A DNA stretch of 64,000 nt from NCBI RefSeq assembly GCF_003330845.1, contig NZ_CP026121.1, positions 682,001-746,000 on the forward strand. The letters are read 5' to 3'. A program made the translations under genes and the position numbers. A model generated the notes under the pieces. That model did not search any database and was not told the origin of the DNA. It was given only the letters and a program-made list of their open reading frames with translations. Shown here one piece after another: positions 34,790 to 43,156 of this stretch (position 1 is its first letter; each line of letters opens with the position of its first letter). Origin of the DNA: Streptomyces sp. Go-475 (lineage in GTDB: Bacteria; Actinomycetota; Actinomycetes; Streptomycetales; Streptomycetaceae).

Positions 34790-35794
34790 TCACAGGGGCG
34801 TGGCCGCGTGCAGGATGAGCACCATCGTCACGGCCGAGTTCGCGGAGGACATCGCCGACACGGCCGTTCCCGCGGCCGCGCCCCAGGCCGCCAGGCCGAC
34901 GGAGGTGAACGCCGGGGGCCAGGTGCGCACGGCCGGTGCCGGGCCGAGGAGCGCCGCCACGCGGCGGGGCACCGGCCCCGGCGCGGCGAGTCCCGCGAGC
35001 GTGGACACCGGGGTGCCCCGGGAGACGAGAGCGGCCGTGCCGATGGCGCGTGCCACCGTGCGGCGGCTGCCGATCGCCCGGGCCGCCTCCTCGTCGGCCC
35101 ACCGCTCGGCCGTGTACGCCACGGCGGTGCGCAGCGGCCGCAGGAACGGGTTGGCCCGGGCGGCGAGCTGCACGGCGAGCAGGAACCGGTCGTGCCGGGC
35201 GTCGAGGTGCGCCCGCTCATGGGCGAACAGCGCCCGCCGCTCGGCCGCCCCGAGCCGGTCCAGCAGGGCCGTACTCACCACGACACGCCCCCCACGCGGG
35301 CCCCGGGCGCGGCGGCCGGCCCTGCCGCGCGGAGCACCCTCGCCGGTACGCCCGCCGCCGTTCCGCCCACCGCCGGGCAGCGCGTACGCGTAGGGGACGC
35401 CGTCGGGCAGGACGGCGACCTCGGTGTCCGGCAGGCCGGTCAGGGCGCGGTGGGCCTGGCGGCGCACCCGGGCGTGCCGCCACAGCGTCCGGGCGCAGGC
35501 GGCGACCACCGCGCACAGGGCGGGAATGGCGGCCTTGCCGACGACCTCGTCGTACGGCACCGCCGCCCGTACCTCGGGGTCCGACCAGCCGTCCGGCAGC
35601 GGGTTGCCGGGCAGCTGGGCGGTGCCGACCACCATCACCAGCCCCAGGCACACGGTGCTGCACAGCGCCAGCACCACCGCCAGCACGGTGAGCAGCCGGG
35701 TCGCGGTACGCGGATGCAGATGCTGCTCGGCCAGGCGCGCGACCGGCCAGGCCGTGAGCGGCAGCACCAGCGGAAGAAAGACGAACACCCCCAT
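34790..35794 (-). CDS. M56 family membrane metallopeptidase (BlaR1-like)
   Basis: This 334-residue membrane protein has the zinc-peptidase motif HERAH (His192, Glu193, His196) in FAHERAHLDARHD, and predicted helices at about residues 3-18, 33-60 and 85-105 and near the C-terminus. BlaR1-type M56 proteins sense a signal and cleave their partner BlaI repressor, which relieves repression. It has no penicillin-binding sensor domain, so its signal is not known to be a beta-lactam. It lies 6 bp after the BlaI gene, the usual pair order. Confidence 0.88.
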   Translation of the reverse strand: MGVFVFLPLVLPLTAWPVARLAEQHLHPRTATRLLTVLAVVLALCSTVCLGLVMVVGTAQLPGNPLPDGWSDPEVRAAVPYDEVVGKAAIPALCAVVAACARTLWRHARVRRQAHRALTGLPDTEVAVLPDGVPYAYALPGGGRNGGGRTGEGAPRGRAGRRARGPRGGRVVVSTALLDRLGAAERRALFAHERAHLDARHDRFLLAVQLAARANPFLRPLRTAVAYTAERWADEEAARAIGSRRTVARAIGTAALVSRGTPVSTLAGLAAPGPVPRRVAALLGPAPAVRTWPPAFTSVGLAAWGAAAGTAVSAMSSANSAVTMVLILHAATPL

Positions 35795-35800
35795 GAGGCT

Positions 35801-36187
35801 TCAGTCTTCCCCCTCGCCGTGGGCCTGATCCAGCAGGTCGCGCAGCAGTCGCTCGTCGTCCGGGTCGAGGCCGGTGACGAAGCTGGCCAGCACGGCCCCG
35901 CGGTCGTTCTCGGCGTCCAGCACCTTGCGCATCTTGCGGGCGGCCAGGCCCGCCTGGTCCGAGGCGGGCGTCCAGGCGAAGGACCGGCCGACCCGCTCCC
36001 GGGTCACCGCGCCCTTGCCCAGCAGCCGGGTGAGGATCGTGATCACCGTCGTGTACGCGAGGTCGCCGCCAAGACGTTCCTGCACCCAGCCGGCCGTGGC
36101 CGGACCGTCCGCCTCCCGCAGTGCCGACAGCACCAGCGCCTCCAGCTCGCCCTGTCCCCGCCGGGGACGCTGCCGGGGATCCGTCAC
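35801..36187 (-). CDS. BlaI/MecI/CopY family repressor
   Basis: This 128-residue winged-helix repressor shows the family pattern GELEALVLSALREADGPATA (about residues 11-30), then VQERLGGDLAYTTVITILTR, the recognition helix, and a C-terminal dimerisation helix region AENDRGAVLASFVTGLDPDD, where BlaR-type peptidases cut. The GTG at 36187 has GGGAGG upstream; the frame extends further upstream but would run through the operator. It is co-transcribed with the M56 peptidase and is divergent from terD, with a palindromic operator between. Confidence 0.92.
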   Translation of the reverse strand: MTDPRQRPRRGQGELEALVLSALREADGPATAGWVQERLGGDLAYTTVITILTRLLGKGAVTRERVGRSFAWTPASDQAGLAARKMRKVLDAENDRGAVLASFVTGLDPDDERLLRDLLDQAHGEGED

Positions 36188-36263
36188 CGCCCTGCCTCCC
36201 TTCCGCCGCCCTTCGGCGCCCGTGCGGACATCGTATAGATCCGCCGGACCGGAACCCGGATCT

Positions 36264-36279
36264 TCTACAGTGCTGTAGA
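36264..36279. promoter_or_regulatory. BlaI-type operator between blaI-like and terD genes
   Basis: TCTACAG and CTGTAGA are perfect 7-bp arms around TG, so the site reads TCTACA-N4-TGTAGA, the same architecture as the site before spo0M. It lies 77-92 bp before the blaI-like start and 37-52 bp before the terD start, so it can control both. Confidence 0.8.
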
Positions 36280-36315
36280 TTTTAAGGGACCGCACTCGTC
36301 AAGAAGGAGTACCTC

Positions 36316-36891
36316 GTGGGAGTTTCCCTGTCCAAGGGTGGCAACGTCTCGCTCAGCAAGGAGGCGCCGGGCCTCACCGCGGTCCTGGTCGGCCTGGGCT
36401 GGGACGTCCGCACGACCACCGGCACCGACTACGACCTCGACGCCTCCGCCCTCCTCCTCGACGCCTCCGGCAAGGTCCCCTCGGACGAGCACTTCGTCTT
36501 CTACAACAACCTGAGGAGCCCGGACGGCTCGGTCGAGCACACCGGCGACAACCTCACCGGCGAGGGCGAGGGCGACGACGAGAGCGTCAAGGTGAACCTC
36601 GCCGCCGTGCCCGCCGGGATCGACAGGATCGTGTTCCCGGTCTCCATCCACGACGCCGAGAACCGCGGCCAGAGCTTCGGGCAGGTCCGCAACGCCTTCA
36701 TCCGGGTCGTCAACCAGGCGGGCGGTCAGGAGATCGCCCGCTACGACCTGTCCGAGGACGCCTCCACGGAGACCGCGATGGTCTTCGGCGAGCTGTACCG
36801 GCACGGCGCCGAGTGGAAGTTCCGGGCCGTCGGCCAGGGATACGCCTCCGGCCTGGCCGGGATCGCGTCCGACTTCGGTGTGAACGTCTGA
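36316..36891 (+). CDS. TerD family stress protein
   Basis: This 191-residue calcium-binding stress protein of the tellurite-resistance TerD family has the signature order [20 protein letters not shown], then [42 protein letters not shown] and [12 protein letters not shown]. The aspartates in DYDLDAS and GDN correspond to calcium ligands of the family. The GTG at 36316 has AAGGAG upstream. Control by the adjacent BlaI-type operator would link it to the BlaI/M56 system and to spo0M. Confidence 0.93.
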   Translation: MGVSLSKGGNVSLSKEAPGLTAVLVGLGWDVRTTTGTDYDLDASALLLDASGKVPSDEHFVFYNNLRSPDGSVEHTGDNLTGEGEGDDESVKVNLAAVPAGIDRIVFPVSIHDAENRGQSFGQVRNAFIRVVNQAGGQEIARYDLSEDASTETAMVFGELYRHGAEWKFRAVGQGYASGLAGIASDFGVNV

Positions 36892-36906
36892 CACGGACCG
36901 ACCGCG

Positions 36907-36942
36907 CCGCCGGGCCCGCCAGCGCGTGGCCGGGCCCGGCGG
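36907..36942 (+). terminator. Perfect hairpin after terD
   Basis: A 12-bp perfect stem (CCGCCGGGCCCG with CGGGCCCGGCGG) closes a 12-nt loop 15 bases after the terD stop codon. Confidence 0.7.
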
Positions 36943-36972
36943 CGGCCTCTCAGCAACCGACCGGGAGACCAT

Positions 36973-37638
36973 GTGGCCCTACCGTCCCGCCTCAGCCCCG
37001 AGGACCGCGCCGACTTCGAAGCCGTACTGCACCTCGCGATGAGCAGCGCGGAGATCCGCGGCGCTCTGCGCCCCGACCCGACCGGCCGGGCCGCCGCGCA
37101 CCTGCGCGCCCACGCGCTCGACCACGCCGACGCCATCACCGCGGCGGCCGGCGAGCCGTACCGGACCTATCTCGCCGTACGGCGGGCGGCCCGGCGGGAG
37201 ACGCCGCCTCCGCTCGGCTCGGGCAGCCTGCTGCCGGCCCTCGCGGTGCTCACCCCGCTCGTGTCGGCCGTCTCCGCCGGGGCGCTGCTGCTGCTCGGCG
37301 GCCTGCTCCAGGTGGCCGGCGCGCCGGGCCCGCTGCCCGGCTCGCTCGTCGCGGCCGGCTGGACCCTGGCGCTCGTGGCGGCCGTGACCGGCCTCGTCGC
37401 CCTGGCCGCGGTGCTGCGTACGGCCCTGGGCAGACCCGCCGTCCCACCGGCCCCCGACCAGGTGGAGCACGCCCGGCAGGCCTGGCGGCAGGCGCTGCTC
37501 GACCACGGCATGCTGCCCCACCTGCGCCGGCACCTGACCCCGTACCCCGAGGCGGCGGTCACGCCGTGCTCCCCGCCCGATACGCTCGCGCCGTGCCCGG
37601 CCCGGGCCGGAAAGGACAGGACACCATGTTCGGACTGA
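36973..37638 (+). CDS. Putative membrane protein of unknown function upstream of tatA
   Basis: The product is 221 residues. A soluble N-terminal part (about 1-75, helical, SPEDRADFEAVLHLAMSSAE) is followed by two hydrophobic segments at about residues 84-115 (LLPALAVLTPLVSAVSAGAL then LLLLGGLLQVAG) and 122-150. A C-terminal tail with HARQAWRQALLDHG follows. I do not recognise a family. The GTG at 36973 is preceded by GGGAG. Its 3' end overlaps the tatA gene by 13 bp in another frame, so the two are probably translated in a coupled way. Confidence 0.7.
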   Translation: MALPSRLSPEDRADFEAVLHLAMSSAEIRGALRPDPTGRAAAHLRAHALDHADAITAAAGEPYRTYLAVRRAARRETPPPLGSGSLLPALAVLTPLVSAVSAGALLLLGGLLQVAGAPGPLPGSLVAAGWTLALVAAVTGLVALAAVLRTALGRPAVPPAPDQVEHARQAWRQALLDHGMLPHLRRHLTPYPEAAVTPCSPPDTLAPCPARAGKDRTPCSD

Positions 37639-37877
37639 GCGAGCTCGCGATCATCCTCATCGTCGTCATAGCCGTCCTCGCGGCCAAGAAGCTGCCCGAG
37701 CTGGCCCGCTCGGCCGGCAAGTCGGCGCGCATCCTCAAGGCCGAGGCCCGCGCCGCACGCGACGAGGAGGCGGGCACGGCCCCCGCGCCGCGGGTGCTCC
37801 AGGGCGAGACCGTCCCGCCGGGCTCCGGCCCGACCCCGCCCGGCGCCCGTGCGGCGGACGCCCCGGACCACCGCTGA
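37626..37877 (+). CDS. tatA: Twin-arginine translocase subunit TatA/TatE
   Basis: This 83-residue protein has one N-terminal membrane helix (MFGLSELAIILIVVIAVLAA), an amphipathic helix with KKLPELARSAGKSARILKAE (about residues 21-40) and a charged, Pro/Ala-rich tail. The FG..E and LPELARS motifs are typical of TatA/E. The usual Streptomyces tatA is elsewhere beside tatC, so this is probably an additional paralogue. Its last codons, PDHR and stop, are the seed of the tandem repeats that follow. Confidence 0.88.
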   Translation: MFGLSELAIILIVVIAVLAAKKLPELARSAGKSARILKAEARAARDEEAGTAPAPRVLQGETVPPGSGPTPPGARAADAPDHR

Positions 37878-38412
37878 CCCGCACCCGGACGACCGCTGAT
37901 CCGCCCCGGATCACGGCTGGCCCGCCCCCAGGACCACCGCCGGCCCGCCCCGGACGACCGCCGGCCCGCGCCCGGACCACCGCTGATCTGTCCCCGGACG
38001 ACCGCCGACCCGCCTCCGGACCACCGCCGACGTCCCCGGACCACCGCTGACCCGTGCCCAGCGGCCGCCGGCCCGCCCCCGGACCACCGCTGACCCCCGC
38101 CCGGACGACCGCCGGCCCGCCCCCGGACCACCGCCGACGTCCACGGACCACCGCCGACCCGTGCCCATGCGGCCGCCGGCCCGCCCCCGGACCACCGCCG
38201 ACGTCCACGGACCACCGCCGACGTCCCCAGACCACCGCCGACCCGTGCCCATGCGGCCGCCGGCCCGCCCCCGGACCACCGCCGCCGTCCACGGACCACC
38301 GCCGCCGTCCCCAGACCACCGCCGACCCGTGCCCATGCGGCCGCCGGCCCGCCCCCGGACGGCCGCTGATCCGTCCCCGGATCACGGCTGGCCCGCCTCC
38401 CGGACGACCGCT
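37864..38412 (+). repeat. Tandem repeat array grown from the tatA 3' end
   Basis: The 548-bp gap between tatA and htpG is filled with repeats. A short unit, CCGGACCACCGCTGA or CCGGACCACCGCCGAC, occurs at least twelve times; its first copy is the last codons and stop of tatA (37864-37877). From 38161 a longer unit repeats with an exact 84-bp period: GTGCCCATGCGGCCGCCGG starts at 38161, 38245 and 38329, with a related earlier copy at 38054. No gene is supported here; open frames are low-complexity by-products of the 3-fold period. Confidence 0.93.
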
Positions 38413-38425
38413 GTCCGTCCCCCGG

Positions 38426-40324
38426 CTACAGCGTGCGCTCCAGGCGGTCCGCCACCAGCTTGACGAACTTCGCCGGGTCCTTCGGCTGACCGCCCTCGGC
38501 GAGCACCGCCAGCGTGTGGAGCAGTTCCGCGGACTCCTCCAGTTCCGTGCGGTCCTCGCGCTCCTGGTAGGCCTGGTTGAGGCCCTTCACCAGCGGGTGA
38601 CCGGGGTTGAGCTCCAGGATCCGCTTGGTGCGCGGCACCTCCTGGCCCATGGCCCGGTACATGTTCTCCAGGGCCGGGGTCAGGTCGTGCGCGTCGGAGA
38701 CGACGCAGGCCGGGGAGACGGTGAGGCGCGTCGAGAGGCGCACCTCCTTGATGTCCTCGTCGAGCCGCTCCCGCATCCAGCCGAGCAGCCCGGCGAACTC
38801 CTCGGCCTGCTTCTCCCGCTCCTCGCCGGCCTGCTCCTCCCCCTTGGCGTCCAGGTCGATCTCGCCCTTGGCGACGGACCGCAGCTTCCGGCCCTCGTAC
38901 TCGCCCACCGCGTCGACCCACACCTCGTCGACCGCGTCGGTGAGCAGCAGGACCTCGATGCCCTTGTCGCGGAACGCCTCCATGTGCGGGGAGTTCTCGA
39001 TGCTCTGCCGGGACTCGCCGGTGAGGTAGTAGATGTCCTCCTGGCCGTCCTTCATCCGCTCCACGTACCGGGCCAGCGTGGTCGGCTCGTCGTCGGCGTG
39101 GGTGGTCTCGAACGAGGCGACGGCGAGGATGGCGTCCCGGTTCTCCGAGTCGGTGACCAGGCCCTCCTTCAGGACCGTGCCGAACTCGCGCCAGAACGTG
39201 GCGTAGCGGTCGGCGTCCTTGGTCATGAAGTCCTTGACCGTGGACAGCACCTTCTTCGTCAGGCGCCGCTGCATCATCCGGATGTGCCGGTCCTGCTGCA
39301 GGATCTCGCGGGAGACGTTGAGCGAGAGGTCCTGCGCGTCGACGACGCCCTTGACGAAGCGGAGGTACGGCGGCAGCAGCGCCTCGCAGTCGTCCATGAT
39401 GAAGACGCGCTTCACATACAGCTGCACCCCGCGCCGGAAGTCCCGCGTGAACAGGTCGTGCGGTGCGTGCGAGGGGACGAAGAGCAGCGCCTGGTACTCG
39501 AAGGTGCCCTCCGCCTGCAGCCGGATGGTCTCCAGCGGCTCGCGCCAGTCGTGGCTGATGTGCTTGTACAGCTCGTGGTACTCGTCGTCGGACACCTCCT
39601 CGCGCGAGCGCGCCCACAGGGCCTTCATCGAGTTCAGCGTCTCGGGCCCGGGCGCGCTGTCGCCCTCGCCCGCCTCCGGGACCATCCGGATCGGCCACGT
39701 GATGAAGTCCGAGTACCGCTTGACGATCTCCCGGATCTTCCACGGCGAGGTGTAGTCGTGGAGCTGGTTCTCGGGATCGGCGGGCTTGAGGTGCAGCGTC
39801 ACCGAGGTGCCCTGCGGGGCGTCGTCGACGGTCTCCAGGGTGTACGTGGCCTCGCCGCGGGAGCTCCAGCGGGTGCCCTGGCCCTCGCCGGCGCGCCGGG
39901 TGACCAGTGTGACCTCGTCCGCCACCATGAAGGCGGAGTAGAAGCCGACACCGAACTGGCCGATGAGCCCCTCGGCCCCGGCCGCGTCCTTGGCCTCCTT
40001 CAGCTCCTTCAGGAGGGTGGCCGTACCCGACTTGGCGATGGTGCCGATGAGCTGTCCGACCTCGTCGTACGACATCCCGACGCCGTTGTCCCGCACCGTG
40101 AGGGTACGGGCCTCCTTGTCGACGTCGATCTCGATGTGCAGGTCCGAGACGTCGGCGTCGAGCGAGTCGTCCCGCAGCTTCTCCAGACGCAGCTTGTCGA
40201 GCGCGTCGGAGGCGTTGGAGACGAGCTCGCGCAGGAAGACATCCTTGTTCGAGTAGACCGAGTGGATCATCAGCTGGAGCAGCTGACGGGCCTCTACCTG
40301 GAACTCAAACGTTTCGGTCGTCAT
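38426..40324 (-). CDS. htpG: Chaperone HtpG (Hsp90)
   Basis: This 632-residue cytosolic ATP-dependent chaperone has the normal length for bacterial Hsp90. The N-terminal GHKL ATPase domain shows [16 protein letters not shown] (residues 29-44), [14 protein letters not shown] and [16 protein letters not shown], all nucleotide contacts. The middle domain has [20 protein letters not shown] and [10 protein letters not shown], and the C-terminal dimerisation domain ends at ADRLERTL. The ATG at 40324 begins [16 protein letters not shown], the canonical start. Two 16-bp direct repeats lie upstream and may be regulatory. The 3' end abuts the repeat array. Confidence 0.97.
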
Positions 40325-40361
40325 GGTTCGCGAATACCTCACAGGTCCCACAGTCGCCTGA

Positions 40362-40396
40362 ACTGGTGGCAGTCACTTGGACTGGTGGCAGTCACT
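40362..40396. repeat. 16-bp direct repeats in the htpG upstream region
   Basis: ACTGGTGGCAGTCACT occurs at 40362-40377 and 40381-40396 with a 19-bp period, 38-72 bp before the htpG start. A third, degenerate copy (minus-strand GCGACTGTGGGACC) is closer to the gene. No HAIR or CIRCE element is seen. The repeats could be regulator sites for htpG or for neighbouring transcription. Confidence 0.6.
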
Positions 40397-40428
40397 GTAA
40401 AACACCAAGTCAGGCGGCAGACCGGGAA

Positions 40429-41145
40429 TCAGGCGAGGTGGGCGAAGACCACCAGGTTCTCGGTGTAGTCCCGGGCCTGGCGGTCGTAGGCACCCGAGCA
40501 GGTGATGAGGCGGACCTGGGGGTCGGGGGTGTCGCCGTAGACGCGCTCGCTCGGGAAGTCGTCCTTGGGGAAGGACCGCGCGTCGTCGACCACGAAGGCC
40601 GCCCTGCTTCCGTCGGCTCGCACCACGTGGAACCGGTCCCCCTTCCGCAGCTCGTTGAGCCGGGCGAACACGGCCGGGGACGTCTTGGTGTCGACGTGCC
40701 CGGCGATGATCGCGGTCCCGGCCTCGCCGGGCGAGTGGCCCTCGGCGTACCAGCCGACGAGGTTGGTGTCGTCGGCGGGCGGGGGGTCGAGCTGGCCGGA
40801 ACGGCCGATGGCGAGATCCGTGAAGGGCGCGTCGACCGCGATCTTGGGGATGTGCAGGCGGACCGGGGACCGCGGCAGACCGCCGGCCTCGGACGCGGCG
40901 GACCGCGGCGCGGCCGCGGACGCGGGCGGCGCCTCGGGAACGGCGGGCGCGGCCGAGGCGGCGGGCGCGACGGCCGGCGGGGCGTGCGGCGGGCCGCCGG
41001 CGTCGGTCGACCCGCCGCGGCCGGTGAGCAGGCCCACGGCCAGGGCCAGGGCGGCCACGGCCCACACCACCGACACGGCGGTGCGCAGCCGCCGCCTCGA
41101 CGGGGCGGTATCGGGTGCGTCGGGGGAAGGAGGGCTGGCTGCCAT
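40429..41145 (-). CDS. Class F sortase
   Basis: This 238-residue membrane-anchored transpeptidase has an N-terminal helix (about residues 22-41), a long Ala/Pro linker (about 50-90) and the sortase beta-barrel. Catalytic residues are visible: His150 in IIAGHVDTK, Cys216 in LITCSGAYD and Arg225 in RQARDYTEN. The TCSG context and the short single-helix anchor fit the class F sortases of Actinobacteria, which attach proteins to peptidoglycan. The gene lies downstream of its probable substrate on the same strand, but 489 bp of repeats separate them. The ATG at 41145 has AAGGAGGG-like purines downstream only, so its translation signal is unclear. Confidence 0.9.
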   Translation of the reverse strand: MAASPPSPDAPDTAPSRRRLRTAVSVVWAVAALALAVGLLTGRGGSTDAGGPPHAPPAVAPAASAAPAVPEAPPASAAAPRSAASEAGGLPRSPVRLHIPKIAVDAPFTDLAIGRSGQLDPPPADDTNLVGWYAEGHSPGEAGTAIIAGHVDTKTSPAVFARLNELRKGDRFHVVRADGSRAAFVVDDARSFPKDDFPSERVYGDTPDPQVRLITCSGAYDRQARDYTENLVVFAHLA

Positions 41146-41152
41146 CGAAAAC

Positions 41153-41560
41153 CACCTCACTCGGGCACGGCAGCGGGAACGGACACGGGCACGAACGCGG
41201 CACGCGGGGCACGGACGCGGACCGGGGCACTCGGGGCACGGACGCGGACCGGGGCACTCGGGGCACGGACGCGGCACGCGGCACGCGGCACGGCACGGGG
41301 GCACGGACGTGGCACGCCGCACGGCACGCGGGCACTGCCACGGGCACGGACGCGGCACGCGGCACGCGGCACGCGGCACGCGGCACGGCACGGGGGCACG
41401 GACGTGGCACGCCGCACGGCACGCGGGCACTGCCACGGGCACGGACGCGGCACGCGGCACGCGGCACGCGGCCCAGCACGCGGGCACAGCACGCGGCACA
41501 GCACGCGGGCACAGACGCGACACGCGGGCACGGCACGGGCACGGACATGGCGCGGCACGC
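41153..41560 (+). repeat. GGCACG-rich repeat array between sortase and substrate genes
   Basis: The 489-bp gap contains low-complexity runs of CGCGGCA and GGGCACGGACG. A 27-bp unit around cggggcactcggggcacg is doubled near 41221-41275. A unit of about 95 bp is tandemly duplicated, the first copy starting at 41291 and the second at 41386. No gene is supported in either strand; the open frames there are artefacts of base composition. Confidence 0.9.
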
Positions 41561-41634
41561 GGGCGGACGAGCCGGACCGCCGCGACGCGGAGTGCGCGTG
41601 CGGCGGCCACAGCGGTCATGAGGTCAGGCACCCG

Positions 41635-42369
41635 TCATGCGGCGCCCTGCGAGGCCTTCCGGCGCCGCAGCGCGTACAGGCCGGTGCCGGCCACCGCCAG
41701 CATCGCCAGGCCGCCGGCGGTCACACCCGACGAGGCGGCCAGCCCGCCGCCACCGGTGTGCATACCGCCGCGCGGCTTGTGGTGCTTGCCGTGCTCGCCG
41801 TGCCAGGAGCCCTTGTCGTGCTCGTCGTGCTTCCCGTGGTCCTCGTGCTTGCCGTTCTCGTCGTGCTTGTCCCCGTAGGCGTCCTCGTCGTGCTTGTCCT
41901 TCCAGGTGTCGTCGCCGCGCTCGCCGTCCTTGAGGGCGTCCGGGTCGTGCTTGGGGTTGTCCCAGTCGTCGTCCGCGTTCACCGCGGCCAGCGCTCCGCC
42001 ACCGGTGTGCACCCCGCCGCGCGGCTTGTGGTGCTTGCCGTGCCCGAAGTCCTTCCCGTGGTCGTCGTGCTTGCCGTGCTCGTCGCCCTTGCCGTGCTCG
42101 TCGCCCTTGCCGTGCTTGTCGCCGAACGCGTCCTTGTCGTGCCTGGAGCCGTCCTGGTCGTGGTCCGCGGTCACGGCGGCCAGGGCTCCGCCACCCGTGT
42201 GTACTCCGCCGCGCGGCTTGTGGTGTTTGCCGTCCTTGTGGTGCTCCTTGCTGTAGGAAGTGGTGTCGTGGTCCCGGTCACCCATCGCCTCGGCGTAGGC
42301 GGCGGGTGCGGCGATCGCGAGGGCGGCCGTGGCCGTGGCCGTCGCGAGCATCATGCGGGCAGAGCGCAT
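41635..42369 (-). CDS. Cell-surface protein with three copies of a sorting-like PRGGVHTGGG motif
   Basis: The 244-residue protein has a signal peptide (about 1-26, ending PAAYA-EA), a mature part very rich in His, Lys, Asp and Gly, and a C-terminal anchor: hydrophobic helix (about 215-235) and LRRRK tail. The module KHHKPRGGVHTGGGALAAV occurs at residues 48-66 and 112-130, and as KHHKPRGGMHTGGGGLAAS at 195-213, where it directly precedes the anchor. PxGGVxTGGG followed by a helix and arginines is a recurring C-terminal layout of Streptomyces wall proteins. The downstream class F sortase is the likely partner. The charged, His-rich linkers might bind metal. Confidence 0.75.
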   Translation of the reverse strand: MRSARMMLATATATAALAIAAPAAYAEAMGDRDHDTTSYSKEHHKDGKHHKPRGGVHTGGGALAAVTADHDQDGSRHDKDAFGDKHGKGDEHGKGDEHGKHDDHGKDFGHGKHHKPRGGVHTGGGALAAVNADDDWDNPKHDPDALKDGERGDDTWKDKHDEDAYGDKHDENGKHEDHGKHDEHDKGSWHGEHGKHHKPRGGMHTGGGGLAASSGVTAGGLAMLAVAGTGLYALRRRKASQGAA

Positions 42370-42630
42370 CGGTGAATCCTTCCGTCGCGAGCCGGGCAGC
42401 TGACGCCTCGCCAGCTCACGAGACCCGGCCTCGACGTGAACCACCGTCAGTCATGCCGCTCCGTCCCACCATCCAGGGGCGTTCACTCGGGTTACGACCG
42501 CACTCTGACGGCGGCACCGGGCCCCCTTCCTCCGGCCGTACGGTCCGCAACCTCCGGCCCGCCGGTGCCGTCTCCTACGGCGACACGCGGGCCGGAACCG
42601 CTCCGGCCCGGATCATCATGGGAGGCGCTC

Positions 42631-43134
42631 ATGGCCATGGTCGGCCTGTTCTGGATCGGCGAGGACTCGGTGTACGTGGGGGCCGAGCCGGTGGGAGGGG
42701 CCTCCGGGGTGCGGCTGACCGAGGCCGGCGTGGAGACGCTCGGGGCAGGTCAGGGCAGGTTCTGGGCGTGGGACGAGGTGGTCCGGATCGGGACCGACGG
42801 CGTACCCGTCCGGTCCGCTGCGCGCAGGATGGCGTCGATGGCGTTCGACGCCGTGCTCGCCGCGGTGGCAGCGGGCGGCGGCGAGCTGCCACCCGCCTTC
42901 CTCGTGGAACTGGTGACGGCCGAGGAGACCGTCGAGGTCACCGCGCACGTGGCGGTCACCGGCGGGATCTACCAGCCGTCCGAGTACGAGCTGTCCGTCG
43001 CCCTCCTGGAGCGGCTCGCCGAGGGGCGTGCCGAGGTCGGTGACCTCCTCGCGTGGGGCCGAGACCACGCGGCCGGGGGCACTCCGCCGCGCGAGGAGCG
43101 CGAGGCGCTGCTGCGGAAGTGGGCCGGCGTGTAG
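42631..43134 (+). CDS. Conserved hypothetical protein
   Basis: This is a 167-residue soluble protein without signal or membrane helix. It starts MAMVGLFWIGEDSVYVGAEP and has a beta-rich N-terminal half (GVRLTEAGVETLGAG, RFWAWDEVVRIGTDGVPVRS) suggesting a PH-like or small barrel fold, then a helical C-terminal half (YELSVALLERLAEGRAE). I do not recognise a named family, although the arrangement is common in Streptomyces hypothetical proteins. The ATG at 42631 has GGGAGG five bases upstream; 42637 is an alternative. Confidence 0.7.
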   Translation: MAMVGLFWIGEDSVYVGAEPVGGASGVRLTEAGVETLGAGQGRFWAWDEVVRIGTDGVPVRSAARRMASMAFDAVLAAVAAGGGELPPAFLVELVTAEETVEVTAHVAVTGGIYQPSEYELSVALLERLAEGRAEVGDLLAWGRDHAAGGTPPREEREALLRKWAGV

Positions 43135-43156
43135 CGTCCCCCGCGCCCGCGGCGCG

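Noticed and set aside
37559..38299. A 246-codon minus-strand frame with WSGG-type repeats
   Set aside because: It follows the 84-bp repeat and the tatA antisense strand. It has no ribosome binding site and its repetition comes from the DNA array.
38161..38412. The 84-bp repeats considered as a CRISPR array or coding repeats
   Set aside because: Units are directly adjacent and similar throughout, without unique spacers. Translations are Arg/Pro/Gly runs in all frames with no start signals, so neither a CRISPR nor a gene is supported.
40429..41631. A longer sortase with about 160 extra N-terminal residues
   Set aside because: The extension is translated from the GGCACG repeat array and gives Arg/Cys/Pro/Val low-complexity sequence. 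The membrane helix and typical length support the start at 41145.
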